A stretch of DNA of 64,000 bases, taken from positions 3,534,001-3,598,000 of the forward strand of contig NZ_JADOUF010000001.1 in NCBI RefSeq assembly GCF_015751905.1, written 5' to 3'. Made by a program: the position numbers and the translations under genes. Below are positions 1 to 7,743 of the stretch, in pieces (within the stretch, counting starts at the first letter, position 1; each line of letters begins with the position of its first letter). The stretch is from Longispora fulva. GTDB taxonomy: Bacteria; Actinomycetota; Actinomycetes; Mycobacteriales; Micromonosporaceae. The notes under the pieces are model-generated. The model saw only the letters and a program-made list of their open reading frames with translations. It was not told where the DNA came from and made no database searches.

Positions 1-884
1 CCACAGAGACGAACACAGCCACGGCCGCAGGTACCTGGAAGCTCGGCGACCTGGTGGTCAACCGGATCGGGTTCGGCGCCATGCGCCTGACGCAGAACGG
101 CCCGGCGTTCCAGCCCGGCGTCGCCCCGAGCGACCGCCGCCGGGCGATCGGCGTCCTGCGCCGCGCCGTCGACCTCGGCGTGAACCACATCGACACCGCG
201 GCGTTCTATTTCTCCCCGCTGCGCTCCGCCAACGAGCTGATCAACCAGGCGCTGGCCCCGTACCCGGACGACCTGGTCATCACCACCAAGGTCGGTCCGG
301 GCCGGGACCCGTCGGGCGCGTGGCTGCCACACGCCACCCCCGCCCAACTGCGCGGCCAGGTCGAGGAGAACCTCCGCCAACTCGGCCGCGACCACCTCGA
401 CGTGGTGAACCTGCGCATCGTGGGCACCGACCCGATCGCCGAACGCTTCGGCGCACTCGCAGAGCTGCGCAACGCCGGGCTCATCCGGCACCTGGGCCTG
501 TCCAACGTCCAGCCGCACCACCTCGCCGAGGCGCGGGCGATCGCGCCGGTGGTGTGCGTGCAGAACAGGTACGGCATCGGGGAGGACGACACCTTCCTGC
601 GGTCGTGCGGGGAACTCGGGGTGGCGTTCGTGCCGTTCTACGCGATCGCCGGGGCCGGCCGCGAACGGGGCGCGACCGGTGCCGACAGCGCGGAGGTGCT
701 GGCCGTCGCGCGGGCGCACGGGGCGAGCGCCGCGCAGGTCCGGCTGGCGTGGACGCTGCACCAGGGGGCGCACGTGCTGGCCATTCCGGGGACCGGTGAT
801 CCGGAGCATCTGGTCGCCAATGTGGCGGCCGGGGTGCTGCGGCTGTCCGCGGCGGATCTGTCGGTTCTGGACTCCGCAGTCTGA
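1..884 (+). CDS. Aldo/keto reductase, 5' end cut by window edge
   Basis: Cytoplasmic (beta/alpha)8-barrel oxidoreductase of the aldo/keto reductase superfamily, expected to reduce carbonyls with NADPH; the substrate is not evident. The frame stays open to base 3 and encodes a family-typical N-terminus (GTWKLGDLVVNRIGFG), so the GTG at 54 is an internal Val codon and the real start lies off the window. Counting from base 54, Asp47 and Tyr52 (HIDTAAFYF) and Lys79 (VITTKVG) are the expected catalytic residues. The fourth tetrad position, usually His, falls in VVNLRIVG and is not His, as in a subgroup of actinobacterial members (from memory). LAIPGTGD near the C-terminus fits the cofactor-binding loop. 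It converges on the DUF1697 gene, 33 bp away. Confidence 0.9.
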   Translation, partial: TETNTATAAGTWKLGDLVVNRIGFGAMRLTQNGPAFQPGVAPSDRRRAIGVLRRAVDLGVNHIDTAAFYFSPLRSANELINQALAPYPDDLVITTKVGPGRDPSGAWLPHATPAQLRGQVEENLRQLGRDHLDVVNLRIVGTDPIAERFGALAELRNAGLIRHLGLSNVQPHHLAEARAIAPVVCVQNRYGIGEDDTFLRSCGELGVAFVPFYAIAGAGRERGATGADSAEVLAVARAHGASAAQVRLAWTLHQGAHVLAIPGTGDPEHLVANVAAGVLRLSAADLSVLDSAV

Positions 885-917
885 AACCAACCACGATAGC
901 CGGAGAATCCGGGGCGG

Positions 918-1460
918 TCAGGCGTCGGCGAGTGCCAGGAGTTTCGTCACGGTGGACCAGTTGCGGGTCGTGCAGTCCGTCCCCCGGAGGCGCTTCTGCC
1001 AGAAGTCCGGCCCTAGCCGGGTCTCCAGGATCCCGGTGGGAAGCCAGATGTAGAGCTCCCGGCCGACCGCCCGGACCTCGTCGGGCGCGTAGGACTCCGG
1101 GTCGAGGCCGTCGAGGCGCGCCGGGTCGAACTCCTCGTTGAGGAACCCCACCAGGAACTGCTTCGGCAGCGTCGGCCCCGCCGGAAGCGGGTTCCCGGCG
1201 ATCACCGCCGAGAGCTCCTGACGGGTACGGATGTGCACGGCGATCGTCAGCCCCAGCTCCTCGGTGATCCGGCCGGCCAGTTCCAGCCCCACTGCGGCCG
1301 GGTCGGCGTTGTCGCTGGTGAACACCGCGTTGCCACTCTGCAGCAGGGTCGCGACGTCGGTGTGGCCGAGTCCGGTCAGCAGGTCACGGAGCCGGGCCAT
1401 CGGGATCTTGTTGTGGCCGCTGACGTTGATGCCGCGCAACAGGGCGACGTACCTGATCAT
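918..1460 (-). CDS. DUF1697 family protein
   Basis: Protein of 180 residues matching the DUF1697 family over its whole length. The family N-terminus is MIRYVALLRGINVSGHNKIP, followed by LLQSGNAVF and a C-terminal W-x-T-V-x-K-L-L-x-L-A segment (NWSTVTKLLALA). No biochemical role is established for the family; the protein has no signal peptide or membrane segment and is presumably cytoplasmic. The ATG at 1460 has no Shine-Dalgarno sequence but is preceded by TACGCT 7 nt upstream, so translation is probably leaderless. It lies 32 bp downstream of the MFS gene on the same strand. Confidence 0.85.
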   Translation of the reverse strand: MIRYVALLRGINVSGHNKIPMARLRDLLTGLGHTDVATLLQSGNAVFTSDNADPAAVGLELAGRITEELGLTIAVHIRTRQELSAVIAGNPLPAGPTLPKQFLVGFLNEEFDPARLDGLDPESYAPDEVRAVGRELYIWLPTGILETRLGPDFWQKRLRGTDCTTRNWSTVTKLLALADA

Positions 1461-1492
1461 GCGGCGCAGCGTAGCTCAGGCACGGGGGCTGC

Positions 1493-2731
1493 TCAGGTCG
1501 CGGGCCGGGATGCGGGGTCGGCCTGTTGGCGGCGGAAGGCCGGAATCGCGAGTCCGACCAGCACCGCGCCGAGGACCGTGGCCAGTCCGCCGCCGACGGC
1601 GCTGATCGCCGGCGTGGTCAGTGAACCGACGGCCCCGGCCCGGAAGTTGCCGAGCTGTGGGCAGCCGACGCCCACGACGTACTCGGCGGCGCTGACCCTG
1701 CCCCGGTACCGGTCGGGGGTCGCCGCCTGCACGACGGCCGTGCGGAACACGACGGAGATGACGTCGGCCGTGCCGGCGAGCACCAGCAGCGCCAGGGCCA
1801 GCCACAGGCTCCTGGACAGGCCGAATCCGGCGAGGCCGACGCCCCACACGGCACCGGCGACGAGGATGGCCCGGCCCTGGCGGGTGACGTGCGAGACCGG
1901 TCCGGACAGCGCGGAGCCGAGGACGCCGCCGACGGCCGGGGCCGCGGTGAGCAGGCCGAGGGTGACGGCGCGGCCGCCGAAGTGCTCGGCGTTGATGGCC
2001 GGGAACAGAGCGAACGGCATGCCGAGGACCGTGGCGCTCATGTCGGCGAGGAACGCGCCGGCGATCACCCGGTGGCCCCGGATGAACCGCAGGCCCTCGC
2101 CGACGGCGCGCAGTCCCGGGCGGGCCGCACCGCCCTCGGGGGGCATCGGCGGGAGGCGGAAGACGCCGTAGAGGGCCGCGGCGAAGCTGAGCGCGTCGAT
2201 CAGGTAGCAGGCCCGCAGTCCCCAGCCGGCGGCGACGGCTCCGGCGAGCACCGGGCCGACGGTGACGGCGCCGTGCATGGTGAGCATGCCGAGCGCGGCC
2301 CCGGCGGGCAGGCTCGACGGCGCCAGCAGCCGGGGCACGAACGTGCGGCGGGCCGGCATGTTGACGGAGTTGAGCATCGACTGGACGGCGACCAGGAGGT
2401 AGAGCGGCCACAGTTGGCGCAGGTCCGCGAAGGCCTGGACGGCGAACAGGGCCGACACCGCTGCGAGGGCGCCGCTGGCGGCAAGGACCAGTCTGCGCCG
2501 GTCGACGGCGTCGATCAGCGGGCCGCCGAGCAGGCCGACGACGATGGCGGGTACGGCCATGGCCAGCCCCACCGCCCCGACGGCCGCCGAGGACCGGGTC
2601 AGCGTGTACACCTGCAGGGCGACGGCGAAGGTGGTCATCTGCCCGCCGACGGCCGACAGGGCCGAGCCGGCCCACAGCCTGCGGAAGGCCGGCGACTCGC
2701 GCAGGGGTCGGGTGTCCAGGAGGATTCTCAT
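1493..2731 (-). CDS. MFS transporter
   Basis: Integral membrane transporter of the major facilitator superfamily, about 412 residues, with the usual 12 hydrophobic segments. It belongs to the EntS-like efflux branch: the N-terminus LLDTRPLRESPAFRRLWAG and the loop DAVDRRRLVL after TM2-3 are typical. Substrate unknown; small-molecule export is likely. I chose the ATG at 2731 because GGGGAG lies 8 nt upstream and the protein then begins with the family-like MRILLDTRPLR; a frame open further upstream adds a low-complexity Arg/Pro tail. A weak promoter (TAGCAT at about 2850-2855 on the minus strand) lies in the 152-bp gap towards the rhodanese gene. Confidence 0.88.
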   Translation of the reverse strand: MRILLDTRPLRESPAFRRLWAGSALSAVGGQMTTFAVALQVYTLTRSSAAVGAVGLAMAVPAIVVGLLGGPLIDAVDRRRLVLAASGALAAVSALFAVQAFADLRQLWPLYLLVAVQSMLNSVNMPARRTFVPRLLAPSSLPAGAALGMLTMHGAVTVGPVLAGAVAAGWGLRACYLIDALSFAAALYGVFRLPPMPPEGGAARPGLRAVGEGLRFIRGHRVIAGAFLADMSATVLGMPFALFPAINAEHFGGRAVTLGLLTAAPAVGGVLGSALSGPVSHVTRQGRAILVAGAVWGVGLAGFGLSRSLWLALALLVLAGTADVISVVFRTAVVQAATPDRYRGRVSAAEYVVGVGCPQLGNFRAGAVGSLTTPAISAVGGGLATVLGAVLVGLAIPAFRRQQADPASRPAT

Positions 2732-2883
2732 GACGGTGGCTCCCCGGGGTGGGGCGGACCCACGGCGGGGCCGACGGTCGCTGGCGGAGGAAGACTCCAC
2801 GCCTGCACGTCGTGGTCAGTCCCGGCCGGCGAAACGGCCAGGGTCGCGATGCTAGCCGATCGTCGACCCCGGCCGGAACACCT

Positions 2884-3204
2884 TTACTCCAGCGGCAGGC
2901 CGGCCTCGGCCCAGTCCTCGATCCCCTCCTTGTACTTGCGCACGTTGGTGTAGCCGAGCGCCGTCAGCCGGTCGGCGACCTGGCCGCTGTTCGGGCAGGA
3001 CGGGTTCGAGCAGTAGGTGACGATCGCGGCGTCGCGGTCGGGCAGCAGCGCGGCGTGCCGGGCGTCGACCTCTCCGGGCGCGAGGGGCAGCGCGCCGGGC
3101 AGGTGGCGCTGCGCGTGGTAGGTCGCACCGAGGGCGTCGAGCACGGTCACGGTGCCGGCCGCGACGGCGGCGGCGAGTTCGTCGCGGGTGATCAGGGTGG
3201 TCAC
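2884..3204 (-). CDS. Rhodanese-like domain protein
   Basis: Single-domain rhodanese-like protein of about 106 residues, presumably a cytoplasmic sulfurtransferase or persulfide carrier. The active-site loop is in VTYCSNPSCPNSGQ, where the first Cys is the likely sulfur acceptor and a second Cys sits five residues later. LGYTNVRKYKEGIEDWAEAGLPLE is the typical C-terminal helix. I chose the GTG at 3204 because GGAGG lies 7 nt upstream and the domain begins right there (VTTLITRDEL). It is divergent from the TetR gene; the tandem repeat at 3225-3276 probably controls both. Small rhodanese genes paired with a regulator are often redox or sulfide responsive (inference). Confidence 0.85.
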   Translation of the reverse strand: MTTLITRDELAAAVAAGTVTVLDALGATYHAQRHLPGALPLAPGEVDARHAALLPDRDAAIVTYCSNPSCPNSGQVADRLTALGYTNVRKYKEGIEDWAEAGLPLE

Positions 3205-3224
3205 GGTGAAACCTCCGAGGATAT

Positions 3225-3276
3225 GGACTACAGTCCGGTTATGGCCTCCGACGTTAACGGACCGCAGTCCGGTTAT
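3225..3276. promoter_or_regulatory. Two tandem operator copies between rhodanese and TetR genes
   Basis: GGACTACAGTCCGGTTAT at 3225-3242 and GGACCGCAGTCCGGTTAT at 3259-3276 are 18-mers differing at two bases and spaced 34 bp, about three helical turns. Each contains a dyad (GGACT-AC-AGTCC; GGAC-CGCA-GTCC). The placement between divergent genes, one of them a TetR repressor, makes this the likely TetR operator for both directions. Confidence 0.6.
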
Positions 3277-3867
3277 CAAGAGCTGCACCAGTTGCGCACG
3301 TCACCCCCCACGGAGCGCGCCGACGCCGCCCGCAACCGGGCCACGGTGCTCGACGCCGCCGCCCGGTTGTTCGCCGAACACGGCGCCGACCAGGTCTCGA
3401 TGGACGCGATCGCCGCCGCCGCCGGGGTCGGCAAGGGCACGCTGTTCCGCCGGTTCGGCGACCGCGCCGGCCTGGCCGCGGCGCTGCTCGACGCGCGGGA
3501 ACGCGACCTGCAGGAGGGCGTCCTCAGCGGACCGCCGCCCCTCGGACCCGGCGCGCCGGCCGCCGACCGGCTCACGGCGTTCGTCGCCGGCTACCTGGAC
3601 TACCTGCTCGCGCACCTCGACCTGGTCCGGATGTCGGAGACGGCGGCACCGGGGGCCCGGTACCGGATCGGGGCCTACCGGTTCTGGCACCGGCACGTCG
3701 CGCTGCTGCTCGCCGACGCCGCCGAGGACCCCGACTACGCCGCGCACGCCCTGCTGGCCGGCCTCGCCGCCGAGCACGTCACGGCGGTCCTGCCGGCACT
3801 CGGCCCGCAACGGCTCCGGGCCGGCGTGCTCCAATCAGCCAGAGACATCTACAAAGGCCGCATATAG
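3241..3867 (+). CDS. TetR family transcriptional regulator
   Basis: TetR-type repressor of about 208 residues. The N-terminal helix-turn-helix is clear (RATVLDAAARLFAEHGADQVSMDAIAAAAGVGKGTLFRRFGDRAGL region, about residues 32-75 from this start), followed by a variable all-helical ligand domain. The start is uncertain: ATG 3241 lacks a Shine-Dalgarno sequence and lies inside the first operator copy. TTG 3292 (17 codons later, AAGAG 9 nt upstream) would leave both operator copies outside the gene. It probably represses itself and the divergent rhodanese gene. The DUF4436 gene follows with a 7-bp gap. Confidence 0.87.
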   Translation: MASDVNGPQSGYQELHQLRTSPPTERADAARNRATVLDAAARLFAEHGADQVSMDAIAAAAGVGKGTLFRRFGDRAGLAAALLDARERDLQEGVLSGPPPLGPGAPAADRLTAFVAGYLDYLLAHLDLVRMSETAAPGARYRIGAYRFWHRHVALLLADAAEDPDYAAHALLAGLAAEHVTAVLPALGPQRLRAGVLQSARDIYKGRI

Positions 3868-3874
3868 TGACTTC

Positions 3875-4735
3875 GTGAAGCCTTGGGTCCGGTGGGGCGT
3901 CGTCCTGCTCGTCGCCGGGATCGCCGGCACCGCCGGGACCTGGCTGTACGCGCACGAACGCGCCGCCCGCGACCGCACCTACACCATCGGGTCGTCCACC
4001 GCCCCCGACCGGTTGCGGATCGTGGCGTCGGTGCAGCGGATCGACGCCTCGGCCCACGACCTGGTGCTCCGGGTCCTGGTGGTGCCGCTGGGCCGGTACG
4101 CCGAGGCGGACAGTCCACTCACTCCGACCAGGGACCTGCTGATCGAGACCACCGCGCTGCGCCCCGGCTCGCTGGCGATCCCGGCCGGCGAACGCAGTTC
4201 GAGCACCGACCTGACCGTGGGGTTGGACGGGGACGCGATCACGGCGTACCCGTTCGACAAGTACCAGGTGACGATCGGGTTCTACGCGGAGGTGGCCGGG
4301 GAGCCGGTACCCGTCTCGGTCGAGATCTTCAGCAACGACCCGTTGTTCCGCTCGCGCCTGGCCCAGCACGTGGACGACTCCACGGTGGAGATCTCCTTCT
4401 CCCGCACCTCCGGCTCCCTGATCATGGGCTGGTTCATGATCGGCGGCATGTGGGCACTCGCGCTCGCCGTCCTCGCCGGGGCGTGGGTCATCGTCCGCCA
4501 GCGGCGGGGCCTGGTGTGGCCGGCGCTGGGCTGGATGGCGGCGACGTTCTTCGCCCTCGCGGCGTTCCGCAACACCGCTCCGGGGCTGCCGCCGATCGGG
4601 TCGGTCCTCGACTACGCGGCGTTCCTGTGGGCGGAGGCGGTGATCGCGATCAGCCTTGCGGTCACGGCCGCCGCCGGCCTGCGGGTGGAACGGGCCCCGG
4701 CCACCGGGCCCGCCACGCCCGCCGCCGGGAGCTGA
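3875..4735 (+). CDS. DUF4436 family membrane protein
   Basis: Protein of 286 residues with the DUF4436 layout: one N-terminal membrane segment (about residues 7-24, WGVVLLVAGIAGTAGTWLYA), an extracytoplasmic beta-rich region of about 150 residues containing the conserved YPFDKY motif, then three membrane segments (about 185-275). Function unknown. The GTG at 3875 has no Shine-Dalgarno sequence but TATAGT lies exactly 6 nt upstream, so the transcript is probably leaderless with its own promoter overlapping the end of the TetR gene. It converges on the LacI gene 6 bp away. Confidence 0.72.
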   Translation: MKPWVRWGVVLLVAGIAGTAGTWLYAHERAARDRTYTIGSSTAPDRLRIVASVQRIDASAHDLVLRVLVVPLGRYAEADSPLTPTRDLLIETTALRPGSLAIPAGERSSSTDLTVGLDGDAITAYPFDKYQVTIGFYAEVAGEPVPVSVEIFSNDPLFRSRLAQHVDDSTVEISFSRTSGSLIMGWFMIGGMWALALAVLAGAWVIVRQRRGLVWPALGWMAATFFALAAFRNTAPGLPPIGSVLDYAAFLWAEAVIAISLAVTAAAGLRVERAPATGPATPAAGS

Positions 4736-4741
4736 GCGCGC

Positions 4742-5770
4742 CTAGCCCGGCGGTGCCGTGCTCTGCCGGACCACCAGCGACGTGGGCACGATCCGCGTGC
4801 GCAGCTGGCCGGTGTCGTGCCGGATCTCGTGCAGCAGGCCCTCGACGCACAACCGGCCGACCTCGTCGAAGCTCTGGTGCACCGTGGTCAGCGGCGGCCA
4901 GAACGAGTCGGAGTCCTCCATGTCGTCGAACCCGACCACGCTGACGTCGCCCGGAATGGACCTGCCGGCCTCGTGCAGCGCCCGCATCGCGCCGAGGGCC
5001 ATCTGGTCGTTGGCCGCGAAGATCGCTGTCACGTCCGGGTCCCGGGCGAGCTCGCGTCCGTGCAGGTAGCCGGAGTGGTTCGTCCAGTCCCCGACGAGGA
5101 CCCGGGGTGGCTGGACACCGGCAGAGCGCAGCGTGTCCCGCCACGCCTCCTCGCGGGCCGTGGCCGAGAACGACGTGCCGGGGCCGGCGATGTGCCAGAC
5201 GGTGCGGTGGCCGAGCCCGAGGAGGTGTTCTGTGGCCTGTCGGGCACCGCCGGCCTGGTCGCTGTCCACGACGCAGTACTGCGACGCGCCGCCGGAGTCG
5301 GCGACCACGATCGGCAGGCCGGGCGGCAGGGACAGCGCGCCGCCCTCGATCAGTCGGGCCTCGACGATCACGATGATGCCGTCCACGGCCTGCTTGTGCA
5401 GTCGTTCGACGGCGTCGGCCACCTCGCCGCCGCTGACCGACCGGGCGGTGAGCAGGGTGACCGAGTAACCCTGCTTCTCGGCGGCGGCCACGGTCGCGGC
5501 GATGGTGCGGGAGTTGCCGTAGCTGGCCATGGTGAAGGTGACGACGCCGAGGGTGCCGAACCGGCCGGTGGCCAGGGCCCGGGCGGCGGTGTTGGGCTGG
5601 TAACCGACCTGGGCCATGGCGGCCAGCACCCGCTGGCGGGTGGCCTCCTGGACGGTGTCCTGCCCGTTGGCGACCCGGGACACGGTGATCGGGGCGACGC
5701 CGGCGACCCGGGCCACGTCGATCATCGAGGGCCGGTTCCGGGGCTTCCGGCCGGGCGGTACGTCGCTCAC
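4742..5770 (-). CDS. LacI family repressor of the galactoside operon
   Basis: Sugar-responsive repressor of about 342 residues: N-terminal LacI HTH (MIDVARVAGVAPITVSRVAN, followed by the hinge helix YQPNTAARALATG), then a periplasmic-binding-protein-like effector domain (DGIIVIVEARL, FAANDQMALGAMRAL, VVGFDDM). I chose GTG 5770 with AGGAG 10 nt upstream; the frame is open further but adds an atypical tail. It is divergent from the permease-permease-SBP-GH42 operon, and the palindrome at 5881-5896 between them is its likely operator. The inducer is probably a galactoside handled by the GH42 enzyme (inference from context). Confidence 0.9.
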   Translation of the reverse strand: MSDVPPGRKPRNRPSMIDVARVAGVAPITVSRVANGQDTVQEATRQRVLAAMAQVGYQPNTAARALATGRFGTLGVVTFTMASYGNSRTIAATVAAAEKQGYSVTLLTARSVSGGEVADAVERLHKQAVDGIIVIVEARLIEGGALSLPPGLPIVVADSGGASQYCVVDSDQAGGARQATEHLLGLGHRTVWHIAGPGTSFSATAREEAWRDTLRSAGVQPPRVLVGDWTNHSGYLHGRELARDPDVTAIFAANDQMALGAMRALHEAGRSIPGDVSVVGFDDMEDSDSFWPPLTTVHQSFDEVGRLCVEGLLHEIRHDTGQLRTRIVPTSLVVRQSTAPPG

Positions 5771-5880
5771 CTGCGGACAACTCCTGGGGCTCGGGGTGGG
5801 ACCTCTGGTCACAAAGGGTAGCGGAAGTCCACCGCACCCTTGCGCGCCTCGATCCCATGGTGCAAAGTGCGTGAACAGAA

Positions 5881-5896
5881 ATGGTTGCGCAACCAT
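5881..5896. promoter_or_regulatory. LacI-type operator palindrome
   Basis: ATGGTTGCGCAACCAT is a perfect 16-bp palindrome with the central CG step typical of LacI-family operators. It lies between the divergent LacI and ABC-permease genes, 26 bp before the permease start. The ATG inside it is in frame with the permease but is not the start, since a strong GGAGGGAG precedes the ATG at 5923. Confidence 0.75.
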
Positions 5897-5922
5897 TGCG
5901 TAACGTCCGGAGGGAGTTCCAG

Positions 5923-6852
5923 ATGGTGGTGCCGCCAACCCGGGCCCCGGGGCCGGTCGCCGTCCCCCGCGCGGCCCGGTCCCGCCGGCGCGGGAGGTGG
6001 ATCGGCTGGCTGTTCGTCGCGCCGTTCCTGCTGGTCTTCGCGGTCACGGTGCTCGCCCCGATCGGGTACGCCGGCTACCTGAGCGCCTACCAGGACCTGA
6101 TGGTCGGCGGGGAGCGGTTCGTCGGGCTGGACAACCTGCTCGGCGCGGTGCGTGACGCCCGGCTGCACGAGGCTGTCGGCCGGGTCTGCCTGATCCTCGC
6201 CGTGCAGGTGCCGGTGATGACCGGCCTGGCGGCGGTGTTCGCCCTCGCCATCGACAGCGGCCGGCTGGGCGCCGCCCGGCTGTTCCGGATCGGCCTGTTC
6301 CTGCCGTACGCGGTCCCCGGCGTGATCGCCACCCTGCTGTGGGGCTTCCTGTACGGCGACCAGTTCGGCCTCGTGCACAGCGTCAACGACACCTTCGGCT
6401 GGCACGTGCCGAACCCGCTGTCGGGCACCTGGGCCCTTCCTGCGATCGGCAACATCGTCACCTGGGAGTACGTCGGCTACAACATGCTGATCTTCTACTC
6501 GGCCCTGCGGGTGATCCCGGCCGAACTCTACGAGGCCGCCGCCCTCGACGGGGCCGGCCCGTGGCGGGTCGCCTGGTCGATCAAGCTCCCGGCGCTGCGC
6601 CCCGCGCTGGTCATCGCGACCCTGTTCTCGATCATCGGCAGCTTCCAGCTGTTCAACGAGCCGGCGATCCTCAAGTCCCTCGCGCCGAACGTGATCAGCA
6701 CCTACTACACGCCCAACATGTACGCCTACAACCTGTCCTTCGCCGGCCAGGAGTACAACTACTCGGCCGCGATCGCGCTGGTCGTCGGGGTGGCCACCGC
6801 CGTGTGCGCGTGGACGTTCCAGGCGGTCGCCGCGCGTAGGAAGGACGCCTGA
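5923..6852 (+). CDS. Sugar ABC transporter permease (MalF type)
   Basis: Inner-membrane permease of a CUT1-type carbohydrate ABC importer, about 309 residues with six membrane segments. The EAA loop that contacts the ATPase is clear (EAAALDGAGPWRVAWSIKLP). The start is fixed by GGAGGGAG at 5909-5916, 6 nt before ATG 5923. It is the first gene of a tight operon with the second permease (1-bp gap), the binding lipoprotein and a GH42 beta-galactosidase. No ATPase gene is present; CUT1 systems in actinomycetes often share a MsiK-like ATPase encoded elsewhere. Expected to be repressed by the divergent LacI protein. Confidence 0.93.
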   Translation: MVVPPTRAPGPVAVPRAARSRRRGRWIGWLFVAPFLLVFAVTVLAPIGYAGYLSAYQDLMVGGERFVGLDNLLGAVRDARLHEAVGRVCLILAVQVPVMTGLAAVFALAIDSGRLGAARLFRIGLFLPYAVPGVIATLLWGFLYGDQFGLVHSVNDTFGWHVPNPLSGTWALPAIGNIVTWEYVGYNMLIFYSALRVIPAELYEAAALDGAGPWRVAWSIKLPALRPALVIATLFSIIGSFQLFNEPAILKSLAPNVISTYYTPNMYAYNLSFAGQEYNYSAAIALVVGVATAVCAWTFQAVAARRKDA

Positions 6853-6853
6853 G

Positions 6854-7714
6854 ATGGCCGCCACCCCGCACCGGATCCGCGCATCGCGGGCCCTGACCGC
6901 CGTGATGACCCTCGCGCTGGTCTACGCGTTCCTCCCCCTGGTCTGGCTGCTGGTCAGCGCCACGAAGACCCAGTCGTCGCTGTTGACGTCGTTCGGCCTG
7001 TGGTTCGACGGCCCGTTCGCGCTCTGGGACAACGTCGGCGAGACGCTGACGTACCACGACGGGGTGTTCGTCCGCTGGCTGCTCAACACCCTGCTCTACG
7101 TGGTGGCCGGCGCGGGCGGCGCCACGGCGCTGGCGACCCTGGCCGGCTACGGGCTGTCGAAGTTCGCCTTCCCCGGCCGGCGGGGCGTGATCTCCGTCGT
7201 GCTGGCCGCCGTCGCCGTGCCGTCGACCGCGCTGGCCGTGCCCACCTTCCTGCTGTTCAGCAGGCTGGGGCTGACGAACACCCCGTGGGCGGTGATCCTG
7301 CCGACGATGGTCAGCCCGTTCGGCATGTACCTGATGTGGGTCTTCGCCAACGAGTCCGTGCCCGACTCGCTGCTGGAGGCGGCCCGGATCGACGGCGCGT
7401 CGGAGCTGCGCACGTTCCGCTCGGTCTCCCTGCGGCTGCTGTCGCCGGGCATCGTGACCGTGCTGCTGTTCAACATCGTCGCCACCTGGAACAACTACTT
7501 CCTGCCGCTCGTGATGCTCAGCGACCCGGAGTGGTTCCCCCTCACGGTCGGGCTCAACCAGTGGAACGCGCAGGCCAGCACCGTCGCGGCGCAGCCCATC
7601 TTCCACCTGGTCGTCACCGGCTCGCTACTCACCATCGTCCCGCTCGCGGTCTGCTTCCTGGCCTTGCAGCGGTACTGGAGGTCCGGTCTCGCCGCCGGCA
7701 GCGTCAAACAGTGA
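6854..7714 (+). CDS. Sugar ABC transporter permease (MalG type)
   Basis: Second permease subunit of the same importer, 286 residues, six membrane segments, with the EAA motif EAARIDGASELRTFRSVSLR at about residues 175-194. The start ATG lies 1 bp after the stop of the first permease, with GGAAGG in the end of that gene, so translation is coupled. It forms the transmembrane heterodimer with the MalF-type subunit; the binding lipoprotein is encoded 29 bp downstream. Confidence 0.93.
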   Translation: MAATPHRIRASRALTAVMTLALVYAFLPLVWLLVSATKTQSSLLTSFGLWFDGPFALWDNVGETLTYHDGVFVRWLLNTLLYVVAGAGGATALATLAGYGLSKFAFPGRRGVISVVLAAVAVPSTALAVPTFLLFSRLGLTNTPWAVILPTMVSPFGMYLMWVFANESVPDSLLEAARIDGASELRTFRSVSLRLLSPGIVTVLLFNIVATWNNYFLPLVMLSDPEWFPLTVGLNQWNAQASTVAAQPIFHLVVTGSLLTIVPLAVCFLALQRYWRSGLAAGSVKQ

Positions 7715-7743
7715 AACCCCCCTCGAAACAGAAAGGCACGCAG

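Noticed and set aside
54-884. GTG 54 as the true start of the aldo/keto reductase
   Set aside because: Family-conserved residues are encoded in frame before it, up to the window edge.
5881-5922. ATG 5881 as start of the MalF-type permease
   Set aside because: It lies within the operator palindrome and lacks a ribosome site; ATG 5923 has GGAGGGAG 6 nt upstream.
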